Assembly (NCBI RefSeq): GCF_020515695.1
Contig: NZ_JAIWJA010000001.1
Location: 992,001 to 1,056,000 of the forward strand
DNA: 64,000 nucleotides
Source: Pseudomonas sp. MWU16-30317
GTDB taxonomy: Bacteria > Pseudomonadota > Gammaproteobacteria > Pseudomonadales > Pseudomonadaceae
Reading direction: 5' to 3'
Shown here one piece after another: positions 36,223-45,010 of the stretch. The position numbers and the translations under genes are program-made. Every line of letters begins with the position of its first letter. The stretch's first letter is position 1. Under the pieces are notes generated by a model. It was not told the origin of the DNA and did not search any database. It worked only from the letters and a program-made list of their open reading frames with translations.

Positions 36223-37019
36223 AGCGAATCCACCGTCTCTGTGAAAATCGCCACGGCGCGAACGAAGCCGGCAGATGCGTGTTTGATCTTGTAGGGGAAG
36301 CACGACACTTCAAAACCATGGGCAGGCAATTGCTCAAGGTTGGCGAGTTTTTCCATCTGCCCGTAACCAATGTCCCGGCCCGCCTTGTGCCCTTCCCAGA
36401 TGATTGCCGCGTCGCCACTCTGGGCGAATCGCTCGCGCGTATATTTGAAGGGGGCATCCCAGCTCCACGCGTCGGTCCCGACTACCCTGACGCCACGATC
36501 GAGCAGATAAAGGGTGGCCTCGCGGCCCATGCCAACCCCGGCATCGAGGTAACCTGGCTGCCCGAACAATGCCCCTGCGCGGGTGTTGACCAGCACAATA
36601 TCCAAAGGCTGTAGCCTATGGCCGATGCGGGCCAGCTCCTGTTCCACCTCATGGGCGGTGACCACATGCCCGTCGGGCAAATGCCTGAAATCGAGCTTCA
36701 CTCCGGGTTGCAGGCACCACTCCAACGGCAGCTCGTCAATTCCCCAGGCAGGCTGCCCGCCGTCAGTGGTCGATGCGTAATGCCAGGGGGCGTCCATATG
36801 GGTCCCGCTGTGCGTCGTTATCTGCAGGCGCTCCGCCGCCCACGACTCGTTGCCAGGCATCTGGTCCATGCGCAGGCCAGGGAACATTGCAGCCATCTCG
36901 GGCCAACCCTGCTGGTGGTCCATGTACTCGATCTTGGGGAGCAATGGCGGTGGATCGGTATACGGGTTGTTTTCGAGCGTGACCGACAAATCCACGAGAC
37001 GACGTTTCGAGCTGTTCAC
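36219..37019 (-). CDS. Cyclase-family metal-dependent hydrolase
   Basis: Member of the cyclase family (bacterial kynurenine formamidase type), 266 aa. The metal-binding signature HSGTHMDAPWH (His70, His74, Asp76, His80) is intact, as are WGIDELPLEW and DIVLVNTRAGALFG. Relatives hydrolyse amide, lactone or other ring bonds. Four-base overlaps with both neighbouring genes imply tight co-translation. Here it probably acts on a ring-cleavage or lactone intermediate; the precise reaction is unknown. Confidence 0.85.
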   Translation of the reverse strand: MNSSKRRLVDLSVTLENNPYTDPPPLLPKIEYMDHQQGWPEMAAMFPGLRMDQMPGNESWAAERLQITTHSGTHMDAPWHYASTTDGGQPAWGIDELPLEWCLQPGVKLDFRHLPDGHVVTAHEVEQELARIGHRLQPLDIVLVNTRAGALFGQPGYLDAGVGMGREATLYLLDRGVRVVGTDAWSWDAPFKYTRERFAQSGDAAIIWEGHKAGRDIGYGQMEKLANLEQLPAHGFEVSCFPYKIKHASAGFVRAVAIFTETVDSL

Positions 37020-37981
37020 AGGGCTTTTCTCCCGGCAGGCAATTTAAGGGCGTTGCGGATCAGCGTATTGGCGTTGCCGTCGTGACAAAAACCAGCGGCT
37101 TGAGCCCGTGAAGCCTTGAGCAGTGGCATCGCGCCGAACAGGGACTGAAGATGCGCGTCGGGCTCGAAGCTGATCGCGGCTCGCCCGGCGTCGCCAAAAC
37201 GATTGGCCAAGGCGTCAAGGACCTGCGCCATCGACAAGCGCAGCACGGGCAGTTGCCACACGCGTTCGGTGCTGGCCTGCAGCGCGGGCAGCTCTGCGGC
37301 ATGGATAAGGTTGTTGACGCAACACAGCGCCGACATCCACCAGGCGGTTGCCTCAGGGGCCACGGGGCAGACATAGGATTGCCCCGCCGCATAGGCATGC
37401 AACAGATCGCTCATGAAGGCACTGCGCAGCCCATTGGCCTGAGGCTGACGCGCCACGATACCCGGCAGCCTGAGCGCCCGGCCATCAACCTCGCCACGCC
37501 GGGCCAGGTCGCACAACGCCGTCTCGACCATCAGCTTGTGCGCGCCATAGGACAGCTGAGGGCACGTGGGGGCAGATTCATCCATGCGTGCGGGCAACCC
37601 CGCGCCATAGACCGCGATGCTGCTGGCATACACCAATACCGGCGGCCGGGCTTGCTGGCGCAGTTGATCGAACAGCTCCAGGCTGGCCAGCAGGTTGACC
37701 TGGTAGCCCAGGCCGTAGTCCTGCTCCGCGGCGCCGCCTGGCACGCTGACCAGATGGAAGACCACATCGATACCATCGGCCAGCACTCGGCGAATGAGCG
37801 CGGCATCGGTGATGCTGCCCTTGTGCAGGCGTAATCGTGGGTCCTCGGCGAAGCCGTCCAGTTGAGCGTCGAGCAATAACAGGTGGCTGATAAGTCGGCT
37901 GGCAATGGCACCTTTTTCAAGCAGGCGCAGGACCAATTGCCGCCCCACGAAACCATTCGCCCCAGTGATCAATACGCGCAT
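37016..37981 (-). CDS. NAD-dependent epimerase/dehydratase (DenD-like)
   Basis: Extended SDR of 321 aa with nucleotide motif GANGFVG at residues 7-13, catalytic Tyr/Lys in YGAHK, and VVFHLVSVPGG, which is characteristic of D-erythronate dehydrogenase-like proteins. It could oxidise a hydroxy acid produced in the pathway. It overlaps the cyclase gene by 4 bp and follows FAH by 9 bp, in one operon. The substrate is not predicted. Confidence 0.82.
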   Translation of the reverse strand: MRVLITGANGFVGRQLVLRLLEKGAIASRLISHLLLLDAQLDGFAEDPRLRLHKGSITDAALIRRVLADGIDVVFHLVSVPGGAAEQDYGLGYQVNLLASLELFDQLRQQARPPVLVYASSIAVYGAGLPARMDESAPTCPQLSYGAHKLMVETALCDLARRGEVDGRALRLPGIVARQPQANGLRSAFMSDLLHAYAAGQSYVCPVAPEATAWWMSALCCVNNLIHAAELPALQASTERVWQLPVLRLSMAQVLDALANRFGDAGRAAISFEPDAHLQSLFGAMPLLKASRAQAAGFCHDGNANTLIRNALKLPAGRKAL

Positions 37982-37990
37982 GGAAACCCC

Positions 37991-38968
37991 TTAGCCGTTG
38001 GCCTGAACCACACGTTGATCGATCGCACCGAACACTGACCGACCGGCGGCGTCGAACACCTCCATCCGCACCCGATCACCAAATTGCATGAAAGCGGTCT
38101 GGGCGGCGCCCTGCTCGATCATCTCGATCGCACGGCGCTCGGCGATGCAGGCCGAGCCCGCGCTGCGTTGACGATTGGACACCGTACCCGAGCCGACGAT
38201 GGTCCCTGCCCGCAGCCTGCGGGTGAAGGCCGCATGAGCGATCAACTGGCCGAAACTGAAATTCATTTCGCCGCCATGGGGGTGGCCGAACCACTGCTCG
38301 TTCCAGTGAATGTTCAGGGGTAACTGCACCCGCCCGTCTTGCCAGGCCTCACCCAACTCGTCGGGGGTGACTGCTACCGGGGCGAAGGCCGATGACGGCT
38401 TGGCCTGGAGGAAGCCAAAACCGGTTTTCATCTCCCGCGGGGCCAGGGCGCGCAGGCTGACGTCGTTTATCTGCAGTACCAGCTTGATATGGCCCAGCCC
38501 TTGCTCTGCCGAGCAGCCCAGCGGCACGTCATCCACCAGCACGCCGAATTCGCCCTCGAAGTCGATGCCCTGAGCGATGCTGGGCAGGGCGATGTCCTGA
38601 CGGGCACCGAGGAAATCGTCGCCGGCGCCCTGGTACATCAGCGGGGTCTGCTCCACGCCGTCGATAGGCTCAAGGTGGAAAGCCTTCTGCATCAAGGTGC
38701 CGTGGTTGAGAAACGCCGAGCCGTCGCACCATTGGTAGGCCCGCGGCAACGGCGCCATGGCCAGCGCCGGATCGAAGGCGAACGCGCCCGCTGCGGTACC
38801 GCCCTCGAGCGCCTGGAACAGCAACTGCAGCCGCGGCTCGCTGCTCGCCCAGGTTTCGATGGCCTCGCGCAGGGTCGCGATCGGTGCCAGCGCGGCGCGT
38901 TGCAAGTCGCGCGAGACCACCACCAGCTGGCCGTCGCGAGTACCGTTATTCAAGGTTGCCAATTTCAT
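37991..38968 (-). CDS. Fumarylacetoacetate hydrolase-family protein
   Basis: FAH-family enzyme of 325 aa that cleaves C-C bonds of acylpyruvates or hydrates/decarboxylates dienoates. Family motifs include LMYQGAGDDFLGARQDI, QGIDFEGEFGVLVDDVPLG with the metal-binding Glu pair, GFGFLQAKPSSAFAPVAVTPDELG and GTIVGSGTVSNR. It probably acts on the ring-opening product of the island dioxygenases. Its start overlaps the cupin stop (ATGA). Confidence 0.88.
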   Translation of the reverse strand: MKLATLNNGTRDGQLVVVSRDLQRAALAPIATLREAIETWASSEPRLQLLFQALEGGTAAGAFAFDPALAMAPLPRAYQWCDGSAFLNHGTLMQKAFHLEPIDGVEQTPLMYQGAGDDFLGARQDIALPSIAQGIDFEGEFGVLVDDVPLGCSAEQGLGHIKLVLQINDVSLRALAPREMKTGFGFLQAKPSSAFAPVAVTPDELGEAWQDGRVQLPLNIHWNEQWFGHPHGGEMNFSFGQLIAHAAFTRRLRAGTIVGSGTVSNRQRSAGSACIAERRAIEMIEQGAAQTAFMQFGDRVRMEVFDAAGRSVFGAIDQRVVQANG

Positions 38969-39528
38969 GCTTGCAGCTCCTGGGCAAAGCGACCGTCGAG
39001 AAGGATGAAGACCATGCGCGCCATCGATTCGGTGCGGTTGCTCCAGGCATGGTTGGTACCGCGCTGGACCACCACGTCACCGCGGGTCAGGTGCACTTCT
39101 TCGTCGTCCAGTACCAGCCACACTTCGCCCTCGGTGACGATGCCGTAGTCGAGGGTCTCGGTGCGGTGCATCAGCTTATGGCGCGAGCCAGGCTGGCCTG
39201 TGCCGGCATGGGCCTGGCCGATTTCGGCGAACGCGGCCGCCGCGTCCTCGGCGCTGACGTTGTTCTGTACGCTGTCCGGGGGGATGTCGACCACGCGAAT
39301 CAGGCTGCCCATTGCCGCCGGGCTCAGGCACAAGGCGCGGGCGCTGGGATCGTCGCCATTGTCGATGGGCACCGGGCTGGCGCTGGTGTTCCAGATTTCA
39401 TGGAACACCGTGCCGGGCACCGCCTGCAGGGCGAAGCTGTTGGGGGTGGGGCCGCAGAGGGCAACGGTGGCCAGGCCGTTAGCGCCATGCCCGGTGACGA
39501 CGCGTTTGAAGCCGGGTAAGTCATTCAT
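38965..39528 (-). CDS. Cupin-domain protein
   Basis: Small cupin of 187 aa. The C-terminal half has the two cupin motifs: HRTETLDYGIVTEGEVWLVLDDEEVHLTRGDVVVQRG and NHAWSNRTESMARMVFI, with metal-type His and Glu. The longer frame to 40182 is only the shadow of the SDR gene; ATG 39528 has AAGGAG at the right distance. Such cupins occur in aromatic operons as isomerases, dioxygenase-like enzymes or ligand-binding proteins; the role here is open. Confidence 0.85.
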   Translation of the reverse strand: MNDLPGFKRVVTGHGANGLATVALCGPTPNSFALQAVPGTVFHEIWNTSASPVPIDNGDDPSARALCLSPAAMGSLIRVVDIPPDSVQNNVSAEDAAAAFAEIGQAHAGTGQPGSRHKLMHRTETLDYGIVTEGEVWLVLDDEEVHLTRGDVVVQRGTNHAWSNRTESMARMVFILLDGRFAQELQA

Positions 39529-39542
39529 GCTGCACTCCTTAA

Positions 39543-40319
39543 TCAGTTGCCGTCGCCAATGGTGGTACCGCCGTCGACGATAAGGTTTTGCCCGGTGATG
39601 AAGCCCCCGGCAGGTGCCGCCAACAGCAGCGCCAGCCCGGCGATCTCTGCCGGTGTACCGACGCGGCGCAATGGCGTGAGCGCCAGGCGCTTTTCCATCA
39701 GAGCGGGGGAATCGGTGAGCGGCCGCGCGAATTCGGTCTGAATCACACCCGGGCTGATGGCGTTGACCCTGATGTTGGCCGGCCCCCATTCCACGGCAAG
39801 GTTGCGCGCCAGCTGGGCCAGCGCGGCCTTTGACAGCCCGTACAGGCCCAGCGCCTTGTTGCCGCGCACGCCGGCAATGCTCGCCATCAGCACCACGCTG
39901 CCGCCACCGCGCGCAGCCATGGAAGCCAGCACGGCGTTGGTCAGCCACAGCGCACTGCGCAGGTTGATATCCAGAGTGGTTTGCCAGTCGGCATCGCTTG
40001 CACTTGCCAGGGGGCCCATGTGCGGCGCCACACCCGCGTTGCAGACCAGCGCATCGAGACCGCCGAAATGGTCCAACACGGCGGCGGCCATTGCGTCGAC
40101 CTCGGCCCGCTGACTCAGGTCTGCCGGTATCGGCCATGCCTCCAGGCCCTCGTCCGCCAAGGCCGCCGCAACCCTGCGGCAATCCTCAAGGCTTTCGCTG
40201 CTGATCGCCAGGCGCGCGCCGGCCTGGCCATAGGCCCGCGCCACCGCCAGGCCAATGCCGCGGGTCGCACCGGTCACGAGCGCCGTCTTGCCGGCCAGAT
40301 CGAACAGTGCAGCGCTCAT
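39543..40319 (-). CDS. Short-chain dehydrogenase/reductase
   Basis: Classical SDR of 258 aa. Cofactor motif TGATRGIG, then NAG in VCNAGVAPHM, catalytic Ser in VVLMASIAG, and YGLSKAALAQ with the YxxxK pair. C-terminal ISPGVIQTEFARPL and GQNLIVDGGTTIGDGN are typical. A cis-dihydrodiol dehydrogenase role would fit the Rieske oxygenases of the island but is inference. ATG 40319 overlaps the MFS stop (ATGA). Confidence 0.9.
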   Translation of the reverse strand: MSAALFDLAGKTALVTGATRGIGLAVARAYGQAGARLAISSESLEDCRRVAAALADEGLEAWPIPADLSQRAEVDAMAAAVLDHFGGLDALVCNAGVAPHMGPLASASDADWQTTLDINLRSALWLTNAVLASMAARGGGSVVLMASIAGVRGNKALGLYGLSKAALAQLARNLAVEWGPANIRVNAISPGVIQTEFARPLTDSPALMEKRLALTPLRRVGTPAEIAGLALLLAAPAGGFITGQNLIVDGGTTIGDGN

Positions 40320-41494
40320 GCTCGCTCTCCCGCTGCGGCCGGCCGAGGTAGACGCAGGCAACCCAGCGCTACCAACCATTGCAGGCCACCGATCACCGCC
40401 AGCGCGGTGGGCAGCGCCGAGCTGGCGCCCTTGGTGAGCATGAGCACCACCAGCGGGCTCACGAACTCGCCTGCAAAAATGGCCGCGGTGAACAGGCCGC
40501 TGGCCCGACCGCGTTGGCTGAAATCGACCAAAGCCATGATGCGGGTGATCAGCGTGGGCAGCATCAGGCCTATGCCCAGGCCGTTGATGAACACCGCCAG
40601 CGATACTGCGCCATGGGATTTAGCCACGGCCATCAACAGCCCGCCGCTGCCGGCCATGGCGAACGCCAGCAGCAACAGCCAGGCCGGCCGGGCGCGGCCG
40701 ATCAGGCGGAAACTCAGCGCGCCGAGGACCACACCCAGCTGGTTGCCCCCCATGGTCATGCCGATTTGCTGGGGGCCGTCGACGCCCAGCAGGTTGAGCA
40801 GGTAGCCGGCCTGTACCGGCACGATGAACAGGCCCAAGCCAGCCAGCAGCGCCAGGCCCAGCAAGGGTGACAACCCCCGCCACGGCATGGAACTGCGCGT
40901 TGCAGCCTTTGCCGGCGGCGCGGCGGGCTCCCAGAGCAGGCCGGCCATCAGCGGCAAGAACAGCAAGCCCACCGCGTACAGGGTGAACGGCGTACGCCAG
41001 CTGTCCTGGCCGAGGTAGCCGCCAACGCCCATGAACACCGCCGCCGACAACGAAGTCACGACCATTTGCAGGGCAAACAGCCGCTCTCGCCGGCCACCGC
41101 TGTAGTAATCGCCCATCAGGGTGGTGCAGCAGGTCATGATCCCGGCTTCGGCCAGCCCGATGCCTGCTCGGCTCAATACGATGGCTTGCAGGGACTCGAG
41201 CCACAGCGGCAGCGTTCCGCACACCGTGTACAACAACATCGTCAGCAACAGCAGCGGCTTGCGCCCGACGCGATCAGCAATGATGCCCGCGAACGGCGCC
41301 AGGATCGCGACGACCAAAGCGGGCAAGGTCAACGCCACGGGCACCAGTACGGCGGCGCCCGGGGTCTCGGCGAAATGCTGCTGCATGCGCGGCAGCACGG
41401 GCGCCAGCAGCACCGCACCCAGCACCGGCAGGCAACTGCCGAGCAGCAACAGCAGGGCCTGCGGTGCCCCGGCCGTACGTTGTTCAACCCTCAT
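40316..41494 (-). CDS. MFS transporter
   Basis: Major-facilitator protein of 392 aa with about 12 membrane segments and motif A after the second: AGIIADRVGRKPLLLL. Its place between the RND protein and the SDR suggests uptake of the island substrate or export of an intermediate. It overlaps RND by 11 bp and SDR by 4 bp. The substrate is not predictable. Confidence 0.9.
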   Translation of the reverse strand: MRVEQRTAGAPQALLLLLGSCLPVLGAVLLAPVLPRMQQHFAETPGAAVLVPVALTLPALVVAILAPFAGIIADRVGRKPLLLLTMLLYTVCGTLPLWLESLQAIVLSRAGIGLAEAGIMTCCTTLMGDYYSGGRRERLFALQMVVTSLSAAVFMGVGGYLGQDSWRTPFTLYAVGLLFLPLMAGLLWEPAAPPAKAATRSSMPWRGLSPLLGLALLAGLGLFIVPVQAGYLLNLLGVDGPQQIGMTMGGNQLGVVLGALSFRLIGRARPAWLLLLAFAMAGSGGLLMAVAKSHGAVSLAVFINGLGIGLMLPTLITRIMALVDFSQRGRASGLFTAAIFAGEFVSPLVVLMLTKGASSALPTALAVIGGLQWLVALGCLRLPRPAAAGERA

Positions 41495-43958
41495 GGCGCA
41501 CCTCCAGGTGGCGTGCCATCTTTTTTTGCCGCGCGCGCGATTGCGGCTCGAGCGCCGGAACCGGCGGTCTGTCCGTCATCAAGCGGCGTTGCGGCAACAG
41601 GAAGTACGCCAGCGCTGGCAGCAACACCAGGGCCCCCACCATGTTCCAGACAAACATGAAGGCCAGCAGCACGCCCATATCGGCCTGGAACTTGATAGGC
41701 GAGAACATCCAGGTGCCGACACCAATGGCCAGGGTCACACCGGTGAGCATCACCACCTTGCCGGTGAACTGCAGCGCTCGGTAATAGGCGTGAGACAGCG
41801 TCGCGCCGCGGCGCATTTCGGCCAACACGATGCTCATCACATACAGCGCGTAGTCAACGCCGATCCCCACGCCCAGGGCGATCACGGGCAAGGTCGCGAC
41901 CTTCACGCCAATCCCCAGCCAGACCATCAAGGCTTCACACAGAATCGACGTCAGCATCAGCGGCAGCACCGCACACAGCACCGCACGCCAGCTGCGGAAG
42001 GTCACCAGGCACAGCAGGCACACCGCTGCATAGACCCACCAGAGCATCTCGTGGCTGGCCTGCTTGACCACGATGTTGGTGGCGGCCTCGATGCCCGCAC
42101 TGCCGGCCGCCAACAGGAACTGTGCCTGATCGCTGTCGTTGTCACGGGAGAAGGCCTGCACGCTGGCGACCACCTGATCGAGGGTGTCGGCCTTGTGGTC
42201 GGTCAGGAAGGCGTACAAGGTCAGCAGGCTGCAATCTTCGTTGTACAGGCCCCGTGGAGCCCCTGCGGTGACCATGTTGAGCGTCGCCTGATTGTTCAGC
42301 AGCTCGTACCACTTGGGGTTGCCTTCAGACAAGCCCACCAGTACGCGGCGGTTGAGCAGCGCCAGGGAGTTGGTCGAATCCACGCCGGGCAGGCCGCGCA
42401 GTTGCCAATCGAGGTTGTCGACGCGCTGCAGCGTGTCGTAGCTGGAGCAGCCGCCCGGCGGGGTCTTGACCATGACGGCGAATACGTCGCTGCTGGCGCC
42501 ATAGTGCCGGGTCAGGTAGGCGTTGTCCTGGTTGTAGCGTGAATCGGCGCGCAGCTCAGGGGCGCCGGCGTCCAGGTCGCCGACCTTCAAATGCAGGCTC
42601 ACCAGATAGCCGCCAACCGCCAACAGCCCGGCGATCACGACGCACGCCGTGGCCCAGCGGCGCTGGGTGAACAGATCGAGCAAACGCCAGGCCGGATGCC
42701 TGATCTCCCCTGCCGCCTCTGCTTCTTCACTACGCAGGCTACGCTTGGCCGCCCTGGCGCTGACGCCCAGATAAGACAGCAGTACCGGCAGCAGAATCAG
42801 GTTAGTGAAGATCAGCACGGCCACGCCGATACTGGCGATCACGGCCAGGTCCTGAATGACCTGGATCTTGATGATCATCAGCACCGCAAAGCCCACCGCA
42901 TCGCAGAGCAGCGCCGTGAGGCCGGCCAGGAACAGCCGGCGGAAGGTAAAGCGCGCCGCCACCAGCCGGTGCATGCCGCGGCCGATGTCCTGCATGATGC
43001 CGTTCATCTTTTGCGCGCCGTGGCTCATGCCGATGGCGAAGATGAGGAACGGCACCAGCACCGAATAGGGGTCCAGCTCGAAGCCCAGCACTGGCAACAG
43101 CCCTAGCTGCCAGACCACCGCGACCAGCGAACAGCTCATCACCAGCACCGTGCTGCGTACACAGCGGGTATACCAATACAGCACCGCCGCCGTGATGGCG
43201 ATGGCGGCGCCGAAGAACAGCAGGATCTGCCTCAGGCCCTGGATCAGGTCGCCCACCACCTTGGCGAAGCCCGTGATGCGAATCTCGATGGCAGGGTCTT
43301 GATACTGGGCCCGCAGCACTTCAAGTTGCGTGGACAGCGCGCTGTAATCCAACGGCTTGCCATCGGGCGTGGTGGCGAGCAGAGGCACATAGAGGATGCT
43401 CGATTGCTGGTCGAAGGCGACCAACTGGCCGATCTCGTTGGAGCGCTCGATATTGCGCTTGAGCGCCTCCAGGCTCGCGGGCGAACCGTCATAACCATCG
43501 GGAATGACCGGGCCGCCTTCCAGGCCCTCCTCGGTTACCCCGACCCAGCGCGTGGCCGGCGTCCATAGCGACTTCATGTATGCCCGATCAACTCCCGGCA
43601 GCAGATACACCGCATCGTTGAGCTTTTGCAGGGTGTCCAGGTAATGCGGGTCGTAGAGACTGCCGCGCTTGTTGATCACCGCGATACGCACGGCGTTGCC
43701 AAGGCCGGACAACTCCTGGCGGTGCAAGAGGTAATTGGCAATGAAGGGATGATCCGTGGGGATCATCTTTTCGAAACTGGCGTTGAGTTGCACGCGCGTG
43801 GCTTGCCAGCCCAGCAGGGCCGTCATCAACAGGCACAGCAGCAAGACGATACGCCGATGGTTGAACAGCGCGCGCTCGAGCAGTGAGCCCGAACGCTGGT
43901 CAAAATCCTCGAGCTTGCCACTGAGGGGCGCTGCCCCGGGTTCGTTCACGACATGCAT
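41484..43958 (-). CDS. RND/MMPL-type inner-membrane transporter
   Basis: Large RND-superfamily permease of 824 aa with two six-helix blocks: a first membrane segment near 35-52 (IVLLLCLLMTALLGWQA), large periplasmic loops, a sterol-sensing-type block near 225-395 (FLIFAIGMSHGAQKMN) and a second near 650-790 (VIALGVGIGVDYALYVMSIV). This MMPL/hopanoid-transporter class is repeatedly found with DUF1302, DUF1329 and YCF48 proteins in hydrophobic-compound catabolism loci, as here. It likely moves a lipophilic substrate across the envelope. Confidence 0.88.
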   Translation of the reverse strand: MHVVNEPGAAPLSGKLEDFDQRSGSLLERALFNHRRIVLLLCLLMTALLGWQATRVQLNASFEKMIPTDHPFIANYLLHRQELSGLGNAVRIAVINKRGSLYDPHYLDTLQKLNDAVYLLPGVDRAYMKSLWTPATRWVGVTEEGLEGGPVIPDGYDGSPASLEALKRNIERSNEIGQLVAFDQQSSILYVPLLATTPDGKPLDYSALSTQLEVLRAQYQDPAIEIRITGFAKVVGDLIQGLRQILLFFGAAIAITAAVLYWYTRCVRSTVLVMSCSLVAVVWQLGLLPVLGFELDPYSVLVPFLIFAIGMSHGAQKMNGIMQDIGRGMHRLVAARFTFRRLFLAGLTALLCDAVGFAVLMIIKIQVIQDLAVIASIGVAVLIFTNLILLPVLLSYLGVSARAAKRSLRSEEAEAAGEIRHPAWRLLDLFTQRRWATACVVIAGLLAVGGYLVSLHLKVGDLDAGAPELRADSRYNQDNAYLTRHYGASSDVFAVMVKTPPGGCSSYDTLQRVDNLDWQLRGLPGVDSTNSLALLNRRVLVGLSEGNPKWYELLNNQATLNMVTAGAPRGLYNEDCSLLTLYAFLTDHKADTLDQVVASVQAFSRDNDSDQAQFLLAAGSAGIEAATNIVVKQASHEMLWWVYAAVCLLCLVTFRSWRAVLCAVLPLMLTSILCEALMVWLGIGVKVATLPVIALGVGIGVDYALYVMSIVLAEMRRGATLSHAYYRALQFTGKVVMLTGVTLAIGVGTWMFSPIKFQADMGVLLAFMFVWNMVGALVLLPALAYFLLPQRRLMTDRPPVPALEPQSRARQKKMARHLEVRHEG

Positions 43959-43962
43959 GGGC

Positions 43963-45009
43963 TTACTCCGCAGCGTTCAAGGACGTAGTGAGGCGCACCG
44001 GCCCGGCAAAACCGACGCCCACCAAGGCGCCGTCGGCCGCCTGAGTGACCGCCGTCAGCGGGGCGCCAGGCGGGATCTCGATGGGGACCAGGCGGGAGCG
44101 ATCCGCCGACGCTTGCAGCAAACCGCCGGCCTGATTGACCAGCAGCAGTTGCCGGCCGACGATGCGCATGTCGTTGATCGAGACGGGCATGGGGTTGTCG
44201 ACCGCAGCGAAGGTTTGCCCCTCATCGCTGGAACGCAACACCTTGCCTCTCAAGCCAGCGATCAGCACCGTCCCGTCTGCCTGCGCGACCACGCTGAAAT
44301 AGCTGCCCTCGTAGGGCGTGCTGATGGCTTCGAAGTGCTCGCCATGGTCGAGCGAGCGCAGGAACAGCCCCTGCTCGCCCGCGATGTAAAGGTGGGCGCC
44401 TGCCTGTGCCACGGCGTAAAGATGCAGGCCTTGCGGGTTGGGTATCCGCCCCATCAGTGATGACCAGGTCTGGCCACCGTCGCGGGTGATGATCGCCAAG
44501 CCGTAGGCCCCCACCACGACGCCGTTGTTGGCGTCGCTGAAACTCAGCGCCAGCAAGGGTTTGTCGGCGCCATCGGTGACTCCTTGGCGGGCCGCCGCGA
44601 GGCGGTGCTCATCGCCAGCGGCCTGGGCGGCGCTGAGTTCCATGGCGGCCAACTGGCGACCGTCGAGCTGGCGCTGCCAATGTTCACCGCCGTCAGTGCT
44701 GTGCAGTACCACCCCGCCATGCCCCACTGCCCACCCTTGCCGATCGATGAATTGCACTGCCGTCAAGGTGGTGCTGACGGGCGTCGCGGCCTGGCGCCAA
44801 TGGGCGCCATTGTCATCGGAGAGCACCACGGTGCCCCGCTCGCCCACTGCGACCAGGCGGTCGCCGGAGCCTGTGATCGCCTGCATCACGCCGTGCAAAG
44901 CCTGTGGCGCCAGCACGGCCGGCGTATTGAGCACGTCGACCGCTGGGGCAGCCATCAGTGAGGGCGCCAGGGCGGCGAGGCCCAGCGCTAACCAGGTTGT
45001 CCGGTTCAT
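43963..45009 (-). CDS. YCF48-type beta-propeller periplasmic protein
   Basis: Exported protein of 348 aa with a signal peptide (MNRTTWLALGLAALAPSLMAA) and BNR/Asp-box repeats: LSDDNGAHWRQAA, HSTDGGEHWQRQL, ITRDGGQTWSSL, RSLDHGEHFEAI and RSSDEGQTFAAV, the marks of a YCF48/photosystem II stability-like propeller. The start was set at 45009 by the signal peptide; the frame to 45141 is out of the operon pattern. Genes for DUF1329 and RND flank it by 1-4 bp, suggesting a complex. Confidence 0.87.
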   Translation of the reverse strand: MNRTTWLALGLAALAPSLMAAPAVDVLNTPAVLAPQALHGVMQAITGSGDRLVAVGERGTVVLSDDNGAHWRQAATPVSTTLTAVQFIDRQGWAVGHGGVVLHSTDGGEHWQRQLDGRQLAAMELSAAQAAGDEHRLAAARQGVTDGADKPLLALSFSDANNGVVVGAYGLAIITRDGGQTWSSLMGRIPNPQGLHLYAVAQAGAHLYIAGEQGLFLRSLDHGEHFEAISTPYEGSYFSVVAQADGTVLIAGLRGKVLRSSDEGQTFAAVDNPMPVSINDMRIVGRQLLLVNQAGGLLQASADRSRLVPIEIPPGAPLTAVTQAADGALVGVGFAGPVRLTTSLNAAE

Positions 45010-45010
45010 G

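Noticed and set aside
38965..40182. 405-codon frame covering cupin and part of the SDR
   Set aside because: Only the last 187 codons are a gene; the upstream part is the SDR read in another frame, and ATG 39528 has its own ribosome site.
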